Shown piece after piece: positions 53,179 to 61,791 of a DNA stretch of 64,000 bases; the stretch's first letter is position 1, and each line of letters begins with the position of its first letter. The DNA is taken from positions 25,968 to 89,967 of the forward strand of contig CBJLMB010000028.1 of assembly GCA_966424055.1 (NCBI GenBank), read 5' to 3'. Under the pieces are notes generated by a model. That model was not told where the DNA came from, made no database searches, and saw only the letters and a list, made by a program, of their open reading frames with translations. This stretch comes from Deminuibacter sp966424055. Lineage in GTDB: Bacteria; Bacteroidota; Bacteroidia; Chitinophagales; Chitinophagaceae. Both the position numbers and the translations under genes were made by a program.

Positions 53179-53913
53179 ATGAAGTATAAACTCACCCCGG
53201 TGCCGGTTGTTGCAATACTGGCGCTGGGGTATTATTTCTGGTTGTTGTTCACTGAAAAACCGGTTCACACTATAGAGATACCGGTACAGGGTATTGCTGT
53301 TTTGTTACCTTATGTGCTGGGTGCTTTTATTGTGGCCATTGCTGCCGACTTTTTTTTCCAGTACCTCATCAACCGTTTTTTTAAACAGTGGTATGCGTTG
53401 TTGTATATTATTGAATCACTGATGATAGCCGCATGCTGTGTGGTGTTGTATAAAACCTGCAGAACAGAACATGTTGCCAGGAAGCCGCTTACGATCATTG
53501 TCCCGGATAGTTACCAGGGTTTTGTTTTACTGGTGAACAACGGCAATGCACAACCTGAGCGGTATGATAAAGAAACTAAGGAGATACATATTCCCGCATC
53601 CGGTGTGTTTATTGGTCACTACCCCTTGGAGGCCTATACAAAATTTGGATATGTGATCAAAAATGAATCAGGACAAACGGTGCCTGAACAAAGAGATGCC
53701 TATGCAGTGGAAACCCCTAATGCCTGGTTTGCCGAAAAAAAGAAAACCTCTGGTAAAAAGTTCATTGAAGGCAGAAAGAACGCGTATGCTGTAAAGGTAT
53801 GGTATATCGGTGCTGTACCCTTGAACAACGCGGAACCCTGGGAGAACTCACCGGCACTGAAACTGCAGCTGGAGAAAAAAATAGATACGGCCCTCACATG
53901 GATAGAGCGATGA
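53179..53913 (+). CDS. Hypothetical membrane protein with C-terminal soluble domain
   Basis: 244 residues. Three hydrophobic segments lie at about 8-25 (VPVVAILALGYYFWLLF), 38-62 (GIAVLLPYVLGAFIVAIAADFFF) and 73-92 (ALLYIIESLMIAACCVVLY), followed by a soluble domain of about 145 residues (PLTIIVPDSYQGFVLLVNNGNAQPERYDKETKEIHIPASG). No family is recognised. It starts 16 nt after the TPR gene, implying a two-gene operon. Confidence 0.65.
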   Translation: MKYKLTPVPVVAILALGYYFWLLFTEKPVHTIEIPVQGIAVLLPYVLGAFIVAIAADFFFQYLINRFFKQWYALLYIIESLMIAACCVVLYKTCRTEHVARKPLTIIVPDSYQGFVLLVNNGNAQPERYDKETKEIHIPASGVFIGHYPLEAYTKFGYVIKNESGQTVPEQRDAYAVETPNAWFAEKKKTSGKKFIEGRKNAYAVKVWYIGAVPLNNAEPWENSPALKLQLEKKIDTALTWIER

Positions 53914-54390
53914 AAAACAATACTGGTCACAGATAAACCGGTCACCATGGAGCAGTATGATGCTGAACTAGCGGGCTCATGCTATTCAGCGCCGGTAAAC
54001 AGGAGTTGGTACGCATGAGCATACAGATCGCTAGCTTTAATAAAGAAAAATAGTGCGTCAACATACATGAACTGGTGTTATGGAAGATGTTATTTTTTCA
54101 GGGAAAATGAATATGCCGGTCGCAAATATCGCGGTGGAGCCGGCAACGGAACAGGAAATGTTTTCACGGGCCGTATACTGAAAAATGCATTTCCTCCTGG
54201 GCTGGCTGTATTGCTCGATGCGTATAAAACGATGGTGAACGGCCAGGTACTGTCCATGCTCGACCCGGTGGAAGAGGAGATAAGCGGTTACCAGCTGGTC
54301 TTGCAATCAAATGGGGCAAAGTTGCATACTTTGTTCGTTGAAGGCGACCAGCTTTCCTTTCATACAGAAAAACCCGTTGCAGATAAATAG
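53914..54390 (+). pseudogene. Possibly degraded coding remnant
   Basis: Short open pieces lie in different frames on the same strand: MEQYDAELAGSCYS (53949 onward), MEDVIFSGKMNMPVANIAVEP (from 54079) and a protein-like end GQVLSMLDPVEEEISGYQ to FHTEKPVADK (ending 54390, frame open from 54067). Together they look like one small gene broken by frameshifts. The last piece may still be translated from an internal ATG at 54232. Weak evidence only. Confidence 0.25.
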
Positions 54391-54407
54391 TACTGCAATG
54401 GGTTTTT
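54368..54407. terminator. Bidirectional terminator between convergent genes
   Basis: A 15-bp stem AAAAACCCGTTGCAG / CTGCAATGGGTTTTT with one G-T wobble, between the plus-strand remnant and the minus-strand reductase. Confidence 0.85.
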
Positions 54408-54446
54408 GTAATTGTTCATCTTTATTGATAACAGTAAACAGCCTTA

Positions 54447-55526
54447 CTATACTGCCTCAGGGATCAATTGTTCTGCACGCAGCTGATCGAACAGGTCAAA
54501 AAAAGAACGGGTTGTTTTCTGGTATACTGTAAAGCCCAGTTCCCTGCTTTTAGACATGTCTGCCATCACTTCAATGGGGCGCCCCAGGTCAAGATCGGTA
54601 TGCCAGGGAGAGACCAGCCGGTCGAGTGAGGGCTCTTTAAGCTGGTAGCGTTGTGCAATTTTTTTCCAGGTGGCTGCATCACCGGCCATCCCGGCTTCCA
54701 GCGGGCGGGTGCTGCCATTGAAACCTGCCGGTTCTACGCCAAAATAACCGGCTATTTCTGTCCACAGCCATTTCCAGCGGAACAGATCTCCATTCACTAC
54801 ATTAAAAGCTTCGTTACGGGCGCTGTTCGTGGTAGATGCCCAGTGCAGGTGTTCGGCCAGTACCCTTGCATCCGTAACATCCGAAAGCCCGTTCCACTGG
54901 GCAGCCGAACCGGGAAACTGAAAAGGGCGGCCTGTTTCTTTACAGATTGCCGCGTATACGGCAAGGGTAGTACCCAGGTTCATTATATTGCCTACTGCTT
55001 TACCAATGACAGTATGGGGCCGGTGAATGCTCCATGTAAAGCCGTCACGCGCGGCGGCGGCATATACTTCATCTTCCTGTGCATAATAAAAATTAGGTAA
55101 TGCAAGCCGTGGATGCGTTTCGCGAACAGGTGTTTCGGGCAGGTGACCATCCCTGGCATAGGCATCGAACGGGCCCAGATAATGTTTCAAACCGGTAACC
55201 AATGCCACATGCTGAACAGAACGCCGGGGCGATAATACTTGTAGTATATGCCGCACCATTGCACTGTTTACCTTTATGTTCTCTTCCTCTGTGTCATTGC
55301 GCATCCAGCTGGCTAAAAAAACATGCGTAGGGGCAATAGCCGCCAACGCTTTATCCAGGCTGTCTTTGCTGAGCAGGTCTGCAGCAACGGGTATTAGTTG
55401 GGGTATATCATTCTGCGGGCGGCGGGCCAGGCCATAAACTGTCCATCCCCTGGTGATCAGCAACCGGGCAAGATAACTGCCAGTGATGCCGCTTGCGCCT
55501 GCAATCAATGCAATATGCTGTTTCAT
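54447..55526 (-). CDS. PRISE-family SDR reductase (progesterone 5-beta-reductase / iridoid-synthase-like)
   Basis: 359 residues. N-terminal nucleotide fold IALIAGASGITGSYLARLL (GxxGxxG) and LARRPQ. VTGLKHYLGPFDAYA and NFYYAQEDEVYAAA carry the motifs of the PRISE branch of extended short-chain reductases, including the YYxxED signature with its unusual tyrosine. HRPHTVIG and FPGSAAQWNGLSDVTDARVLAEHLHWA follow. Plant members reduce enones such as progesterone or 8-oxogeranial; bacterial substrates are unknown. It lies downstream of, and on the same strand as, a Crp-type regulator, so regulation by it is plausible. Confidence 0.88.
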   Translation of the reverse strand: MKQHIALIAGASGITGSYLARLLITRGWTVYGLARRPQNDIPQLIPVAADLLSKDSLDKALAAIAPTHVFLASWMRNDTEEENIKVNSAMVRHILQVLSPRRSVQHVALVTGLKHYLGPFDAYARDGHLPETPVRETHPRLALPNFYYAQEDEVYAAAARDGFTWSIHRPHTVIGKAVGNIMNLGTTLAVYAAICKETGRPFQFPGSAAQWNGLSDVTDARVLAEHLHWASTTNSARNEAFNVVNGDLFRWKWLWTEIAGYFGVEPAGFNGSTRPLEAGMAGDAATWKKIAQRYQLKEPSLDRLVSPWHTDLDLGRPIEVMADMSKSRELGFTVYQKTTRSFFDLFDQLRAEQLIPEAV

Positions 55527-55620
55527 GAAATGTTTTATTCTTTACTTAATGTAAAGTTCGTGGTACTCAATAGTACCGGCAAAGGACATACCTCACGAAA
55601 AAGGTGTGCGGTGGATCACG

Positions 55621-56187
55621 TTATCCGGCAGACATGCGGCTCAGTGTTTCCCTGGTAACACCCAGGTAAGCGGCGATCAGTGTTTTAGGTACCCTGTTCA
55701 GTAGTGTTGGATAAAGTGTGAGGAATTGTTTATAGCGCTCCTCTGCTTTCTGGCTCATCAGCGATAGTATTCTTCTTTGCAGGGCGATATACCCTGCGGT
55801 GGTTCGTTTCATAAAAAAATATTCCATCTTTTTTAATTCGGCACAAAGCTTTTCCCTGTTATCTATGGAAACAGCAAACACTTTCGCATCTTCAATACAA
55901 TCAACATGAAGTGTTGCATGCACCCGGTTATGGTATGCCTGTGGATCTGTGATCCACCAGTCTTCCATAGCAAACTGCATGATATGCAATTTGCCGAGAT
56001 CATCTATATAATAGGATTTTAATAAGCCTTTGGCCACAAAATGATCATTGGGTACAGGATCGCCTGCCTGAACAATGTATTGATGTTTCCTGTACGATTT
56101 AAATGTAAAATGCTTCAGTACAAAAGCAAATTCTTCGTCTGTTAAGGTCACAATCTGTTCAATTTGTTTTCTGAGGATATCTTCCAT
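55621..56187 (-). CDS. Crp/Fnr-family transcriptional regulator
   Basis: 188 residues from the ATG at 56187 (MEDILRKQIEQIV); 14 upstream codons are ignored. The N-terminal cyclic-nucleotide-binding-like beta-roll shows FKSYRKHQYIVQAGDPVPNDHFVAKGLLKSYYI. The C-terminal winged helix is short and ends VPKTLIAAYLGVTRETLSRM, the HTH of the Bacteroidota Crp branch. It lacks the FNR cysteines and an obvious cAMP-contacting arginine, so the ligand is unknown. It sits 94 nt upstream of the PRISE reductase gene on the same strand. Confidence 0.9.
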   Translation of the reverse strand: MEDILRKQIEQIVTLTDEEFAFVLKHFTFKSYRKHQYIVQAGDPVPNDHFVAKGLLKSYYIDDLGKLHIMQFAMEDWWITDPQAYHNRVHATLHVDCIEDAKVFAVSIDNREKLCAELKKMEYFFMKRTTAGYIALQRRILSLMSQKAEERYKQFLTLYPTLLNRVPKTLIAAYLGVTRETLSRMSAG

Positions 56188-56252
56188 GATAATTTGTTCT
56201 TTTAGCAGAAGACCTGCGAAAATAAACAAATGGTTTAACGCTGAAGCAATGG

Positions 56253-57365
56253 TCAGTGGGGAGGGAACAGCAGCACCGATTGTGGTGCAGGCCTTTCCCG
56301 CAACCTGGTACCTGTATGCCGATGATCCCAGGGGGCTGTACCGAATATTGAAAAATTGGTATATGCACCCAGCAGCGTGAATTGTTCAAACACAAAAGGT
56401 ATACCTTCTGCGCCCAGGGGCGAACACCGGTCGGCCACATGAAAATGCAGGTGCGGACCAGTGGTTTGGCCGGTAAAACCCAATGCAGCAATGACGGTAC
56501 CCTTTTTTATAGGCTGGCCGGTTTTAACACGGATACTGCCGGGTTGCAGGTGTTCATAAAAAGCTGTGCGGTTATTGCCAATATCCAGTGCAATATAATT
56601 GCCGGTAGCGTCTTCGGGCGGGCATGATGTATGACCCGAAAGAGTAGGGCTTTCTGTAAAATTATTGCGTACGGCGAGCACGGTACCATCAGCAACAGCT
56701 GTTACAGCAGCGCCATAACCATACCAGTTCTGTATAAGGTCTTCATTGCCGGCCGCCAGTTTGCCCATGCTGTCCAGCTTAATAAAATCGATGGCATAGC
56801 GGCCGGGTATACGGGCCTGTCCATCCACTGTATACATTACCCGGCGGTGTCCCATCTTCCAGGAAGGATCATAAACGGCAGCCCATGGGCCACCGCTCAA
56901 CGGGGCGCCCAATAATACCGCTGGCTGCGTATCTGGTTGCAAGGCTGCACCACTAACAATAAACGATTGCGCATTAGCGGTACTGCTTAAAGTGAAACGG
57001 TGAAATAAACGGGTGTATGTTTTCTTTGGAAGAACAATATCCAGGTAAAGAACAGCAGTGCTGCCCGGCGGAAGAATGGCTGGTTGGGCCGTGGTAAAAC
57101 GGGTGGCTATCTCTGCCTGGTTTAGGGTTTGAAGCACAGTTGAATCAGCTGCATCTGCTATCTGCAGGTTGCTGATGAGCAATGAATCTGCAGCAAAACT
57201 GGCCAGGTGCAATTCGTAACTAAGGGTAGGTTTGCCCTCAATCATTACTATGCCGGGCACAAAAGGAATACTGATACTGATAGACCGGTGGTATACCTGG
57301 CTGGTAGCCATTCCCTCATGCAACAGGAATGCAGCAAATAGAAGCAACCGTTTGAAAGGTATCAT
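56253..57365 (-). CDS. Exported M23-like (LytM-fold) protein, zinc ligand altered
   Basis: 370 residues with a signal-like N-terminus (MIPFKRLLLFAAFLLHEGMATSQ). Residues 25-175 are a beta-rich domain of unknown type. The LytM fold runs from about 175 to 340: GYGAAVTAVADGTVLAVRN, DATGNYIALDIGNNRTAFYEHLQPGSIRVKTGQPIKKGTVIAALGFTGQTTGPHLHFHV. The HxH is intact, but the first motif HxxxD is read as RYAID, with Arg189 in the His position. Some M23 branches share this. It may be a weak or non-enzymatic peptidoglycan-binding protein in the periplasm. Confidence 0.82.
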   Translation of the reverse strand: MIPFKRLLLFAAFLLHEGMATSQVYHRSISISIPFVPGIVMIEGKPTLSYELHLASFAADSLLISNLQIADAADSTVLQTLNQAEIATRFTTAQPAILPPGSTAVLYLDIVLPKKTYTRLFHRFTLSSTANAQSFIVSGAALQPDTQPAVLLGAPLSGGPWAAVYDPSWKMGHRRVMYTVDGQARIPGRYAIDFIKLDSMGKLAAGNEDLIQNWYGYGAAVTAVADGTVLAVRNNFTESPTLSGHTSCPPEDATGNYIALDIGNNRTAFYEHLQPGSIRVKTGQPIKKGTVIAALGFTGQTTGPHLHFHVADRCSPLGAEGIPFVFEQFTLLGAYTNFSIFGTAPWDHRHTGTRLRERPAPQSVLLFPPH

Positions 57366-57589
57366 GCCTTTTGTTTTGGATATCCCAATTTAGCAGATTT
57401 TCTGCGTGCTGCAAGTCGCCGGTTGCTGGCAATACGGGAACGCATGAAATTTCTGCTGGCAGGTTGATAGAAAGTTGTTCTTTGCCGGCGGTGTTGTGCG
57501 CTGATCTTCATCCTGCATGTGCAGGCTGATCTTTAAATAAGGCGATCTTATTGGTGTTACTGCCCTAACCGGAAAACCCTTGGCGGTTT

Positions 57590-58657
57590 TTATTTTGTAA
57601 GAACATCGCGCAGCATTTCTAAAGCCTCCTGTAACCGCCTGTCTTCTCTTTCTGCCCCGAGTGCCACCCGTATAAAACCATGCGGCAGATCATGTGTGGC
57701 CGAATCTGCTCCGTCGGCAACTAACACATTCAAATTGTATAGTTCCATCGTTTTTGCGGTGCTGCTGACGCCCGGCGGTAAAGGTATCCAGATATGAAAG
57801 CTGGTAGGGTAAGTAATGTAGTTCAGGCCGGTGAGCAACGATGCCGCCAGTTGTTGCCGCTTTACAGCAAGGCTCCGTTTCTGTTGTATCAGTTGCTCCA
57901 GTCCATCACCTGCCAGTAGCTGATCGGCCAGGTGCATCGATAAAGAAGACGCCCCACTCGATGAACGCCGGATTTCTTCTATGATCCATGAAGTAAATGC
58001 TGCTGGTGAGCATACAACAGCTGTTTTGATAAGTGGGTTAAAAGGTTTCGATAAACTGAAAATATGGAAAGTTCTTTCAGGCATCAATTGGAAAAAAGAG
58101 GCTGGTGGGGATGGGTGCAGGAAACGATAAGCATCGTCTTCTATGATATAGAGGTCTTTTTCCCGGGCCAGTTGCACTATCTCCTTCCGCCTGTTGAGCG
58201 GCATAACAGCACAGGTGGGATTGTGAATAGTCGGCTGGAGGTAGATCAGCCTAGCGCCCCATTGCGCTACAGCTTCTGGTAGGCCCTCAGGGGTCATGCC
58301 GTTCTCATCGAATGCTGCTGCTTGTACCTGGTAATTATTGGCTGCCGCAAGAAGTTTAAAAACGGGATAGGTAAAAGGCTCAGCGATGATCTGGTCAAAA
58401 CGCCTGCGTATAGCCGGCAGGATACAGGACAAAGCCTGGTTACCACTGTTGCAGACGACCAGGTTAAAAGCCCGGGGCAGCTCTTCTCCTTCAAATCCCA
58501 ACATCCTCCATAGCGCTTCTGTTTGCTGCAGTCTTCCTGCAAAAGGAGGAAAAGGCAGAAGAGCCGTCAGCTCTTCTGCAGTGATACCTGACAGCAGATC
58601 CTTTAAGATGATCGCTTCTTCAGGTAAAGAAGGGTAATTGAATTTCAAATCATACAT
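57590..58657 (-). CDS. PLP-dependent aminotransferase, class I/II fold
   Basis: 355 residues, no signal. VVCNSGNQALSCILPAI, IAEPFTYPVFKLLA, LIYLQPTIHNPTCAVMPLNRR, IIEDDAYRFL (PLP-binding Asp and Tyr) and FSLSKPFNPLIKTAVV (Schiff-base Lys) form the fold-type I core. It resembles the aminotransferase half of MocR regulators but lacks their GntR DNA-binding domain, so it is an enzyme. It starts 3 nt after the stop of the MBL gene and is surely co-transcribed with it. The substrate is unknown. Confidence 0.88.
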   Translation of the reverse strand: MYDLKFNYPSLPEEAIILKDLLSGITAEELTALLPFPPFAGRLQQTEALWRMLGFEGEELPRAFNLVVCNSGNQALSCILPAIRRRFDQIIAEPFTYPVFKLLAAANNYQVQAAAFDENGMTPEGLPEAVAQWGARLIYLQPTIHNPTCAVMPLNRRKEIVQLAREKDLYIIEDDAYRFLHPSPPASFFQLMPERTFHIFSLSKPFNPLIKTAVVCSPAAFTSWIIEEIRRSSSGASSLSMHLADQLLAGDGLEQLIQQKRSLAVKRQQLAASLLTGLNYITYPTSFHIWIPLPPGVSSTAKTMELYNLNVLVADGADSATHDLPHGFIRVALGAEREDRRLQEALEMLRDVLTK

Positions 58658-58660
58658 CTG

Positions 58661-59647
58661 TTATAATTGAGGGGTGGAAAAAGGTTGTTGCACCCATTCA
58701 AAAGCTTCGCCTCTGGTTCGCACAAAACCCAGTCCCGGCCAGGGGAGATGGTAGGAAAAGATCCTGCTTCTGTTCTTCGACAATTTTTGCAGGGTGGATC
58801 GCCTGGTTTCGGCAGCTGCTTCAAAATCTGTATCGAATGCCACCCCCCATTCAGGATGGGAAAACAATAATACGTGATCGTGTGCAGTATCGCCCATATG
58901 CACAAGGCTTTCCTGACCTGTTCCCAGTTGGCAGATCGTATGGCCGGGTGTATGCCCCGGCGCTATTTCCAGTTTCAGGGAATTGAACAGGGTTTCTCCT
59001 CCCTGGAAAAAATGCAGCTGGTTTTTGACTGAAGCCAGGTTGGCCTTTGCCAGCTTCACCATACCCGCAGCAAAGGCGGGATCAACTTTGCTTCTGGAGA
59101 AATCAGGGTTTTCTTGCATCCAGAAATCATATTCCTGCCGGGCGATCCATACCCTTGCATTGGGAAAAACCAGTACGCCATCTTTGTCTGCAAGCCCTCC
59201 GAGATGATCGGGATGGGCATGTGTGAGGATAATATCTGTCACCTCCTGCCGGCTGATACCGGCTGCATCCAAGTTCTTTTCCAGCTTTCCTGAAGCTGGT
59301 CCAAAATGGGGGCCGCAGCCTGTATCGAAGAGGATGACCTGCTGATCTTTTTTCCATACCAGGATGTTGAATGCTACATCCACGCCATCGGCAGATAGAA
59401 AATTCTCTGTCAGCGTGCTGCTGACAGAAGCAGGTGGTGCCAGGGGGGCAAAAATGGGTTGAACAGGTTTGAACAAAGAATGCCCATCCGTCACAGCCAG
59501 CAGGTCCAGTCCGCCTGTGGTGAACTGAAAGTACCCGGCATTTGAATGGGGGGCTGCGGGGAGGGATGTTTTGGAAAATCCCTTTGCAGAAATTGCTGTA
59601 GCCAGCGTTGCAAGGCCGGCCGTTTTCAACACTTCTCTTCTATTCAT
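58661..59647 (-). CDS. Exported MBL-fold metallo-hydrolase
   Basis: 328 residues. The N-terminus MNRREVLKTAGLATLATAISA is a twin-arginine-type signal (RREVLK). The metallo-beta-lactamase motifs are all present: ILTHAHPDHLGG (HxHxDH), APGHTPGHT (His), HMGDTAHDH (Asp) and a late His in FSYHLPWPGLG. It probably acts in the periplasm on an unknown ester or lactone. First gene of a two-gene unit with the aminotransferase, divergent from the AraC regulator with only 20 bp between start codons. Confidence 0.9.
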   Translation of the reverse strand: MNRREVLKTAGLATLATAISAKGFSKTSLPAAPHSNAGYFQFTTGGLDLLAVTDGHSLFKPVQPIFAPLAPPASVSSTLTENFLSADGVDVAFNILVWKKDQQVILFDTGCGPHFGPASGKLEKNLDAAGISRQEVTDIILTHAHPDHLGGLADKDGVLVFPNARVWIARQEYDFWMQENPDFSRSKVDPAFAAGMVKLAKANLASVKNQLHFFQGGETLFNSLKLEIAPGHTPGHTICQLGTGQESLVHMGDTAHDHVLLFSHPEWGVAFDTDFEAAAETRRSTLQKLSKNRSRIFSYHLPWPGLGFVRTRGEAFEWVQQPFSTPQL

Positions 59648-59667
59648 ATGTGATGTAATTTTATTGT

Positions 59668-60498
59668 ATGGATACCTTGCTCAAAAAATCCACCTACCTG
59701 CCTTCTGCTGCTCTTCGTCCTTATATAGATCGCTATTGGATGGGAACAGGTATGTCGGCCATGCATACAGAGGTTGCCTTTGCCATCGGCACCGGGGTGG
59801 AAATGATCTTCCAGCTGGGAGCGCCTATGATGGTTGAGGGGGAGGATGGTATTAGCTTGCAGCCATCCGCCAATGCTGTCTACTGCATCCGGCAGCAGGT
59901 GTATAAAGCTTTTATCAATCACCAGCATAGTTTCATCGCTGTCCGTTTCAAAGCTGGCGCCATCAGGCATTTCAGCCCACTGCCTGTAGCTGCCTTATCG
60001 GATAGTTTTCCTGATGTGGCTGTGATGTATGGAGATAGGGGAAAAAAGCTGGTCGAAAAGCTCCAAACAGGCAGATCGGTTGAAGCGCAGCTCGTATTGA
60101 TCGAACAATTCCTCCTTTCTGCCCTGCAAAGGTATCATGCGCCTCATGCCCTGGTAGATGAAGCTGTGCGTCGATTGTATTACAACCGGGAGCTTATTGA
60201 TATACCGGCCATGAGTGCAGCACTTGGCAGTAGTTACCGCCAGTTCGAGCGCCTGTTTGTTAATCATACGGGCATTACGCCCAAATCATTTCAGCAAACA
60301 GCCAGGCTGCACAATGCACTGAAATACCTTTTATTCAATAATATCAGGAATTACCTTCCTGTAGCCTTCGATTTCGGGTTCTATGACCAGTCTCATTTCA
60401 TACGGGCCTGCAGGCGGTTTTTTGGCGACAAGCCTACAACTATCTTTTCATTGGGAAGCTCCGGAGCACATTTTTATATGCCTTCTTTGAAAGGCTAA
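59668..60498 (+). CDS. AraC-family transcriptional regulator
   Basis: 276 residues. The N-terminal sensor domain (1-150) starts LPSAALRPYIDRYWMG, as in Bacteroidota AraC proteins with a DUF6597-type N-domain. The C-terminal double HTH (about 170-262) shows DIPAMSAALGSSYRQFERLFVNHTGITPKSFQQTARLHNAL and VAFDFGFYDQSHFIRACRRFFG, the standard AraC pattern. It is divergent from the MBL/aminotransferase pair with 20 bp between starts, so it very likely controls that pair. Its end overlaps the convergent ABM gene by 4 nt. Confidence 0.93.
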   Translation: MDTLLKKSTYLPSAALRPYIDRYWMGTGMSAMHTEVAFAIGTGVEMIFQLGAPMMVEGEDGISLQPSANAVYCIRQQVYKAFINHQHSFIAVRFKAGAIRHFSPLPVAALSDSFPDVAVMYGDRGKKLVEKLQTGRSVEAQLVLIEQFLLSALQRYHAPHALVDEAVRRLYYNRELIDIPAMSAALGSSYRQFERLFVNHTGITPKSFQQTARLHNALKYLLFNNIRNYLPVAFDFGFYDQSHFIRACRRFFGDKPTTIFSLGSSGAHFYMPSLKG

Positions 60499-60800
60499 TG
60501 CCCGGGAGCAACTGGCTCTGCCGATAAAAAATGTACCTCCAGGTTCTTTGAACTCCAGGCATTCACCCAATTGATAAAATCCTGCAGGTAGGGCCGGCTG
60601 AAATGCTCTTTCAGGCCTTCCTGGTCCCGGTAGCGTTCTATTACGGTAAACGTTCCTTTCTCTGAAATATCTGCATACCAGTGATACTCCAGGCAGCCCG
60701 GTTCCTGCCGGCTGAGTGTTGTAAGCTGTTCTATCTGCTGCCGGAATTCCTGCAAAAAAGCATGTTGGATAAAAAGCCTGGCGACTACAAATCTTTCCAT
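60495..60800 (-). CDS. ABM-domain (YgiN-like) monooxygenase-family protein
   Basis: 101 residues, the normal length for a single antibiotic-biosynthesis-monooxygenase domain. FVVARLFIQHAFLQEFRQQIEQLTTLSRQEPGCLEYHWYADISEKGTFTVIERYRDQEGLKEHFSRPYLQDF has the family pattern (R.EPGCL.Y ... ER..D..A...H). Relatives act on quinones or related phenols without cofactor. Convergent with the AraC gene, overlapping by 4 nt. A TAGCTTTG box lies 19 nt before the start. Confidence 0.9.
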   Translation of the reverse strand: MERFVVARLFIQHAFLQEFRQQIEQLTTLSRQEPGCLEYHWYADISEKGTFTVIERYRDQEGLKEHFSRPYLQDFINWVNAWSSKNLEVHFLSAEPVAPGH

Positions 60801-60819
60801 ATCGTCATTATTTACCAGG

Positions 60820-60827
60820 CAAAGCTA
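60820..60827 (-). promoter_or_regulatory. -7 box (TAGCTTTG) of the ABM gene
   Basis: An exact TAnnTTTG on the minus strand, 19 nt before the ATG at 60800. Confidence 0.5.
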
Positions 60828-60936
60828 GCAGGGGACTGAAAAAGAAAATTGGATAAATCTGCCATGCATCCTGGTTAGTATGATAGCACCTGCGAAACGG
60901 GCGTATAAAACAAGTATTTTTATAAAAATGATTTGT

Positions 60937-61302
60937 ATGATCGGAAAAAAGGCGCTTTTGTCAATGATTTTCGTAATTGGAGGCAGCATTTATAAGGTCA
61001 ATGCCCAAGCGGTCCAAAATGGTGTATCCGATTCTGTGCTGGTCAACGGCAGGAGGAAGATCGATTCTTTAGACAAGAAACTGTTGGAAGTGTTGGGGGA
61101 ACGGGAAAGGGTTGTAAGAGGGATCGGCGTTTATAAAGCTAAAAATCATATTCCCTCATTGCAGCCGGCACGGTTCCAGCAGGTATTACAAAAGGGCATT
61201 GAAGAGGGAAAAAAGCAAGGGCTATCGGAAACCTTTGTGACAGAACTGCTGAATGCCATTCATAAAGAGAGCCTGAGGATAGAAGATGAGTTGAAGCAAT
61301 AA
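60937..61302 (+). CDS. Exported AroQ-fold chorismate mutase
   Basis: 121 residues from the ATG at 60937 (MIGKKALLSMIFVIGGSIYKVNAQ, a signal peptide); ATGs at 60928 and 60880 are alternatives. The mature helical domain reads GRRKIDSLDKKLLEVLGERERVVRGIGVYKAKNHIP, then ARFQQVLQKG, GLSETFVTELLNAIHKESLRIEDEL. The AroQ active-site residues are in place: Arg in RRKIDSLD, Arg in ER, Lys in YKAKN and Arg in ARF. A Gln replaces the usual Glu after that last Arg, and a Glu stands near the usual final Gln. It converts chorismate to prephenate, here probably in the periplasm, which is unusual. No aro genes are adjacent. Confidence 0.82.
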   Translation: MIGKKALLSMIFVIGGSIYKVNAQAVQNGVSDSVLVNGRRKIDSLDKKLLEVLGERERVVRGIGVYKAKNHIPSLQPARFQQVLQKGIEEGKKQGLSETFVTELLNAIHKESLRIEDELKQ

Positions 61303-61568
61303 GAGAGCTTCTGCAAGTGCAGGCCAGTGAAGCAATATATTCCTGCACTGGGGCGTAGCGTAAAAAAGCAAGTTAATCTGGAGATGGGCACAATGGCCAA
61401 TAACCCATCCATGCAAGAAAATTTCTGTAAAGAAACCGGATAGTAGCTGTTTAAAGAGAAGAAATGATATTGGCCAAACAGATGGGTAACTTCTATTCCT
61501 CAATTATCCTTAAGATCAGCTCAAAAAAGCCAGCACGGCAAGCAGCCGGCTCCCCGGTACTGAAAGAA

Positions 61569-61596
61569 AAAGGCTGCTCTTTGCAGAACAGCCTTT
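61569..61596 (-). terminator. Terminator-like hairpin beside the tRNA-Met 3'-end copy
   Basis: AAAGGCTG (61569-61576) / CAGCCTTT (61589-61596). On the minus strand a T-rich run follows. It stands 25 bp outside the repeat copy, where the original tRNA terminator would be expected. Confidence 0.55.
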
Positions 61597-61621
61597 GCCA
61601 AGCGTTGGGAAAAGTTCCCTA

Positions 61622-61637
61622 TGTAGCGAGATCAGGA
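61622..61637. repeat. Left copy of the tRNA-Met 3'-end repeat (att-like)
   Basis: TGTAGCGAGATCAGGA, differing by one base from 63938-63953, which is the 3' end of the tRNA-Met gene. Confidence 0.65.
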
Positions 61638-61760
61638 CAATTAGCTAACCAGACGACGATTGATTTGCTGGTTTTCGGTGAGTGGGTAGGATGATTTTTG
61701 CCTTGAATATTATTAATAATCAATGTTTTATCTTGTATTTTGCAAATCTAAAGTTTGGCT

Positions 61761-61791
61761 TTTGAAAATATAAAGGTTAAATTTATTTTTG
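61761..61791 (+). promoter_or_regulatory. Canonical promoter of the DUF4143 ATPase gene
   Basis: -33 TTTG (61761-61764), a 19-nt spacer, then -7 TATTTTTG (61784-61791). The ATG follows 6 nt later. This is the clearest Bacteroidota-type promoter in the window. Confidence 0.75.

Noticed and set aside
57590..58657. MocR/GntR-type regulator call for the aminotransferase
   Set aside because: The sequence begins directly with the aminotransferase fold; no winged-helix domain is encoded in frame upstream.
61464..61694. 76-codon ORF near the left tRNA repeat
   Set aside because: It crosses a terminator hairpin and the tRNA-like repeat and has no protein features.
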